Assembly: GCA_013397435.1 (NCBI GenBank)
Contig: VZRG01002060.1
Coordinates: forward strand, 18,448-82,447
Origin: Erythrocercus mccallii
Taxonomy: Eukaryota; Chordata; Aves; Passeriformes; Dicruridae
Reading direction: 5' to 3'
Length of the DNA: 64,000 nucleotides
The notes beneath the pieces were generated by a model. That model made no database searches. It was given only the letters and a program-made list of their open reading frames with translations, and was not told the DNA's origin. This document shows, in pieces, positions 59,416 through 64,000 of this stretch (its first letter is position 1; every line of letters starts with the position of its first letter). Made by a program: the position numbers and the translations under genes.

Positions 59416-61664
59416 TATGTATTTTTCTTCTGAAGATTTTAAGTTTTCTCATGATTGATTGAGTTTTTCTTCAAAAAAAAGAACCTTCGTAGGACTGTTT
59501 TTGTTTGTCTGTTGCTTTCTCTGAACAAGGATTTCGCCCAAGGGCATGTGCAGTGCACTCACAATTGGCTCTTGTGTTGCAGTGTTTTCCTACCACTTGC
59601 TATTCCAAATAGAATTTTCATGGTTAAGGGAGGCCATTGAGGCCACCCATGGGAGAGCTCACTCTGTCACAGCTCTGTAGCCAGTCTGATCTGCTATTTT
59701 CCTTTAGTATTTTTTATTGATGCCACTAAAGAAAAAAAGCCCACGTGGTTACTCCAAAATGCTTAAGGGGTTATTTTGGTGGAGTTTTTCTTCAGAAAAC
59801 AAAACCAGGGCTGGGGGGTGCTCTGGAAAGTGCAGCTGTGGAGATTTTGGTGAAAATGTTGGTGTTGACTTGGGCACTTGTGGCTTTCAGAGGCCAGCGA
59901 AGGGTGGGTGTGTGGGGACTCAAATAGCTGAGGTAACCTGCATGTGCAGGGTTTTCTCTGTGCATTTGCAGACCTGGACATTAATTTTGAGACTATGTCT
60001 AATCTAGGTGGTGACCCTGACTCTGAAAGTCAGAAATGCCTGTTGGTGTCCAACCCTGTAGCATCAGTGCCTTGGGTGTCCCAGCTGCCCCTGTGACTCA
60101 CTGTTGCTGTTCGTGAGCTGTTTGTCCCTTTATACTAGGTCTGGTTTAAGCCATTCCATCAAAACAGGGAATAGGGTCTGGAATACTGCTTGGCCTTTGG
60201 AGCACCTCCTGATACACAGCAGTTTACATAATGCCTGTGATCTGCAATAATTGAATGCTGCCTCCCAAAAAAGTGACCTCCAACAAGCTGAAGTCTGGGT
60301 AATAACTGAACAGTGAGGCAAGGCAGAAGAAAAGTGTGACCTCAGTGATCTCTCTCTGTTGTTTGTAACCCAGAGAAATATTTCCTTGGAGGTGTGGTGA
60401 CCTGCTTATGGATTTTGGCTTTCCCAAGTAGATGGCAGTGCTACTTCTCTGAACAGTGAAAAATCTGCAATGTCCTGCATTCGTTTGGACACTTCGTTAA
60501 GGACAGCCGTCCTACCAGTAGCTTTGTGTCACAGGGGCTTGGGACAGAGTGTTGACTGTTGGTTTTACTTAAAACAAGCTGTAACAACCTATTGCAAAAC
60601 AAAAGTTCATAGCCCTTTTCTGTTGTGTTGAGATCATAAACTTGCAGTGTAAGGACTGAGCTCCTGCTGTGTGCTGGTTGGTTGGAGGTTTGGGGGTTGG
60701 TTTCGGGTTTTTTTCTCAGGGATTGAGAGCAGTCTGGCATGAAATATACATGGGAGTTTGAATGAAAGGCTCTTAAGCTGAGTTTGGAGTCAAGGAGCTT
60801 GTCAGATCCATCTGGGCAGGGCCTTGCTTAGGCCATGTAATGTCACCTTTACACCAGCATCCAAAGTTAATTCAGATTTATTTTTTTAAAACTGGCTAGA
60901 GATGAAGGAAGCTGAAGAAAAACAACTTCCACTTAGTTACTGTGGAGCACAGTAACTAAACTAAATAGTAACAAAACTAATAAACTAAACTAATGTTTAT
61001 TTGGATCAAGACCATTAGAGGGTCACAGAGCTGGCAGCAATTTCCATGTATGAAAGTTAAGGGAGGGTTTAACTTTCCTACATTATCATAAACAGGTAAA
61101 AAAAAACAGGAGGGAGGGAGGGATGGATGGAGCTCAATTTCTGGTCCTGTGCTTCACGAGTCTGGGCCTGCTTATTTGTATGTTAAAACTACTGCCAAAC
61201 TGAGGTAGAGCAGAAAAATGAGCATTATGGTTCCAGTCCTTTTTCATAGCCAGGATCACAGGAGGCCTGAACACCCTGTGCCACCTGCACCTTGGAGCTG
61301 CTCTGTGTTGGGGCTGGAGACCGGCCTGGTTTGCTGTCTTGGAAAAGTCGGTTTTGGTTTTGGTGGATCCCTGTCAGAGGCTGAAGAAGCATCTGCTGCT
61401 GGGAGGACAAACCCTGATGGATTAACAAGGTAATGAAAGGGAGTTTGGGCCATGGCTCTGGGCTGGGAAAAGCAGCACTTGGGGCCCAAGGATGTGTCTT
61501 TTGTGCTGCCTCTGTGCTGAGATAACTCTGACAGGAGTGGAGGTAACACTGTAAAAGCTGAGCTTGGAGACACCTACTGTGGATTTGTGTTGGCTCCAGA
61601 GCCCTCCCAAGTAACTTCTCCCTTGCCTAAGGTGTCTGATGACAGTGTCCTTCACATATAGGAC

Positions 61665-61821
61665 ATGGGGGAACTGTGGCTGCCCCATCCCTGGATGTGT
61701 CCACAGCCAAGTTGGATGGGCTTGGAGCAACCTAGGGTAGTGGTGGGTATCCGTGCCCATGGCAGAGGTGGGATTGGATGAGATTTAAGGTCCTTTCCAA
61801 CCAAACCAGTCTGTGATTTAT
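61665..61821 (+). mobile_element. CR1 LINE 3' end fragment
   Basis: AGTTGGATGGGCTTGGAGCA, then CCCATGGCAGAGGTGGGATT, and ending AACCAGTCTGTGATTT. Sense orientation. Confidence 0.8.
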
Positions 61822-63713
61822 GTTTGATCTCTCACACCAAGAGAAGCTGGGCTAAAGTGAGCAGAGCTGCAGCAGCTCCTGGGACCCACCAGCTGCAGGA
61901 GAAGCAGAAGCAGCTGCAGGTACAGGGGCAGGAGCTCAGACTGCCCTGGCCAGCAGGAGCCTGAGCATCAACACAGTTCTATTGACAAAAATACACTTCC
62001 TTTACCAGCATTACAGGATTCCTTTAGGGAAGGGAGATTTCCCTCACTGCTGTGGTTTCACAAGATCCAGAAGTGCTCATTATCAGTGGTGCTACACTGT
62101 GGAATGCTGGCATGCGGGAAGCTCCTTGTCGATTCCAGGTCATATTAGGACAGCTCGCTGGTGCCTTAAACCTTTGACTGATCCGGGGCAGGGGTTTGGA
62201 TCTGAAATGCACCTCCTTAAATAAGGAGTTTTGCCAGTGACATAAGTAAGACCAGGCAAGAGAGGCATTAATGTGTGCAGGATTGTTCGTGAAGCTGAGG
62301 GCTGAAGGAAGAAGTGTATAAATTAAATCAAACTTCTTTGATCCAGATCCTATTTCTGGAAGTACATTAATATGCTGAGAAGCTCCAGAGCTCCTATGAA
62401 ATGGGGTTTTTTCTCCCTCTCCAGCTGTCTCAATAATAGTCTGTGGAATTATGGCCCCAGTCCTGCAAAGAGATGTGCATGGATAAAACCAGGGGCCACA
62501 TCACTAAACTGGAAAGATTTCCACATCCCTCTCATCAAAAAGAGGTTCACACTTTATAGCAACAGTAATAAACCCCTTTGCTGACGATGAAGTCTGTAGA
62601 GGTCATCACTTGCTGTGTCTGATTCAACATTCCTGCTTTCCCTTCAGTATTCTCTGATGACAGGACCTGTATCAGATTAATATCTCTGCTTGTATCTGAA
62701 TTATGAAAGTGAATCTGAAGAGTTTATACTTCCCTGCCAGTATGTGCTTGTTTAACTACTGCTTGGTCAAGGAAAATGCATTATATTGGCCATGAAAGTG
62801 TTTTCTTTCTTGGGTAAACTCAACAAGGAAACAAGAAGTTCTTCAATCCTTGTTAAACTTATATTTGTTTTAAATGGTGACACAATAATCGGAGCAGTTC
62901 TTTCAAAACTGCATCTTTCATGTATATTTTTTTTTACCAAGGTTGAACTTAATCCTTTAACATTTTGTGTTTGCTCCTGTTTTGTGCCAATTCACTGTAA
63001 CAATGAGACATTGCTCCAGCATGATACAGCTCCTGTCGTGGCGTGCAGTAAGGAGGGATATTAGACCTGGTGAAACACTGACGCTCTGTTTGCAGTTGTT
63101 TTTGATTCATTTACCAGCTCCAGAAATAGCTGCCCTATTTGTAGTCATGCTGCGGGCTTTAATATATTCAGCATAGCCATGGCTGTGAATGCAGCAGGGA
63201 AAACAACGGGCTCGTTAGTGGGGAGATGATTGGGGTAGATGTGGGAATTGCAAATGTCTGAGTATCTCTGTGAGAGTAGTTTGTGCAGGTTTGTTGGCTC
63301 AAATGTGTGGTCTGAGCTGTTGTGGCTTCATCCCCACACAATCCTTCCTTCTCCTCCACCCTTCTCACAACAGCCACGTTTGCCGCCCAAAGCTGGCAGT
63401 GACACTTGGAAGATGTTTGAGCTGAGACGTCCAGAAGATGCCACTGCAGGCCAGACTCACGGACACCTCTGTCCTTTGAGCACCTCTGGAAATCCCAGCC
63501 CGGGTGTACTTCTGCTGCCTTAAGCAAGGCCCTCACATGCTCTGTTCCATCAGGACTGGAAAAAATGCTCGTGTTTGGGGTCATCTCTGAAAAACCATTA
63601 TGTCCCATCAGGAAACGTGGGCGCTCTGCCATGGTGCTCCTAGGGCACGGCTGTCCCCATGTCACCAGCTGCTCTCATGTTGGGGTTTATAGAAAAGAGA
63701 TGGGCAGATAGTA

Positions 63714-63972
63714 ATAGGAGAAGAGGAATGGTTTTAGACTCAAAGAGGTGAGATTTCGATTGGATATTAGGAACTGCGAGGGTGGTGAGGCTCGGCACAG
63801 GATGCCCAGAGCAGCTGTGCCTGCCCCATCCTTGGAAGTGTCCCAGGCCAAGTTGGGCAGGGCTTGGAGCGCCCTGGGATAGTGGGAAGTGTCCCTGCCC
63901 ATGGCAGGGGTGGCATGGGCTGGGCTGTACGCTCCCTTCCAGCCCAAACCCGTGTGTGGCTCCACGGCTCTC
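63714..63972 (+). mobile_element. CR1 LINE 3' end fragment
   Basis: GGATATTAGGAACTGCGAGG, GGATGCCCAGAGCAGCTGTG and GGGCAGGGCTTGGAGCGCCC, ending at CCCTTCCAGCCCAAACCCGT. Relatively CpG-rich for a CR1 copy. The reverse-strand ORF 63687-63974 is its shadow. Confidence 0.82.
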
Positions 63973-64000
63973 ACGGCACTCGGGTCCCCGCGGGGCCCAT

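Larger units (their letters stand above)
59416..64000. other. Intergenic sequence downstream of DYNLRB1
   Basis: No coding exon recognised, including none of MAP1LC3A, the next gene in the mammalian order. It holds two sense CR1 tails, a short G-rich tract at about 61109-61131 and a CAGCTG-rich stretch at about 61862-61920. The last 40 bases become CpG-rich but are too short to call an island. Confidence 0.65.

Noticed and set aside
63168..63665. 165-codon reverse-strand ORF
   Set aside because: No recognisable domain, no splice or promoter context, and ordinary low-complexity composition; consistent with chance.

Overview
The window is vertebrate nuclear DNA, most likely from a bird. The two protein-coding genes are split into short exons with GT-AG introns. 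The only abundant interspersed repeats are truncated CR1-type LINE fragments, whose 3' ends carry the ATTCTGTG-like signature. No L1 or Alu was seen. Introns are compact, and the gene order matches the block known on avian chromosome 20 and human 20q11 (ITCH followed by DYNLRB1). A songbird is plausible but not proven. Assignments rest on recognising the proteins by eye, since no database search could be run.

Layout. Positions 1-18389 are non-coding and probably the 3' part of a long 5'-UTR intron of ITCH, because the first coding exon starts at a splice acceptor and no CpG-island promoter lies before it. This stretch holds an old antisense CR1 copy (4271-5460), a CR1 tail (about 7690), a candidate solo LTR (about 2220-2700) and a small LTR-like scrap (about 9808). 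Positions 18390-47685 carry the complete ITCH coding region: 23 exons, with reading phase checked across every junction, giving 878 codons plus stop. It encodes a C2 - proline-rich - four WW - HECT ubiquitin ligase. The 3' UTR probably runs to about 49.98 kb. A spacer of about 3.7 kb with CR1 fragments and a G-rich tract follows. A CpG island at about 53.64-54.3 kb starts DYNLRB1 (four coding exons, 96 residues, dynein light chain roadblock-type 1), which ends at 58947 with poly(A) signals near 59.2-59.4 kb. The rest to 64000 is intergenic with two more CR1 tails. MAP1LC3A, the next gene in the mammalian order, is not reached.

The two genes lie on the + strand, head to tail, and have unrelated jobs: ITCH in ubiquitin signalling and immune tolerance, DYNLRB1 in cytoplasmic dynein cargo transport. 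I found no evidence of a wholly new system. The points most worth checking are a 59-nt candidate poison exon in the intron after the ITCH proline-rich exon, a Gly-to-Ser change at the start of ITCH WW2, a tandem splice donor directly after the DYNLRB1 start codon whose downstream site would give an immediate stop, an intronic cluster of POU/octamer-like sites, and CR1 copies close to exon or promoter boundaries.
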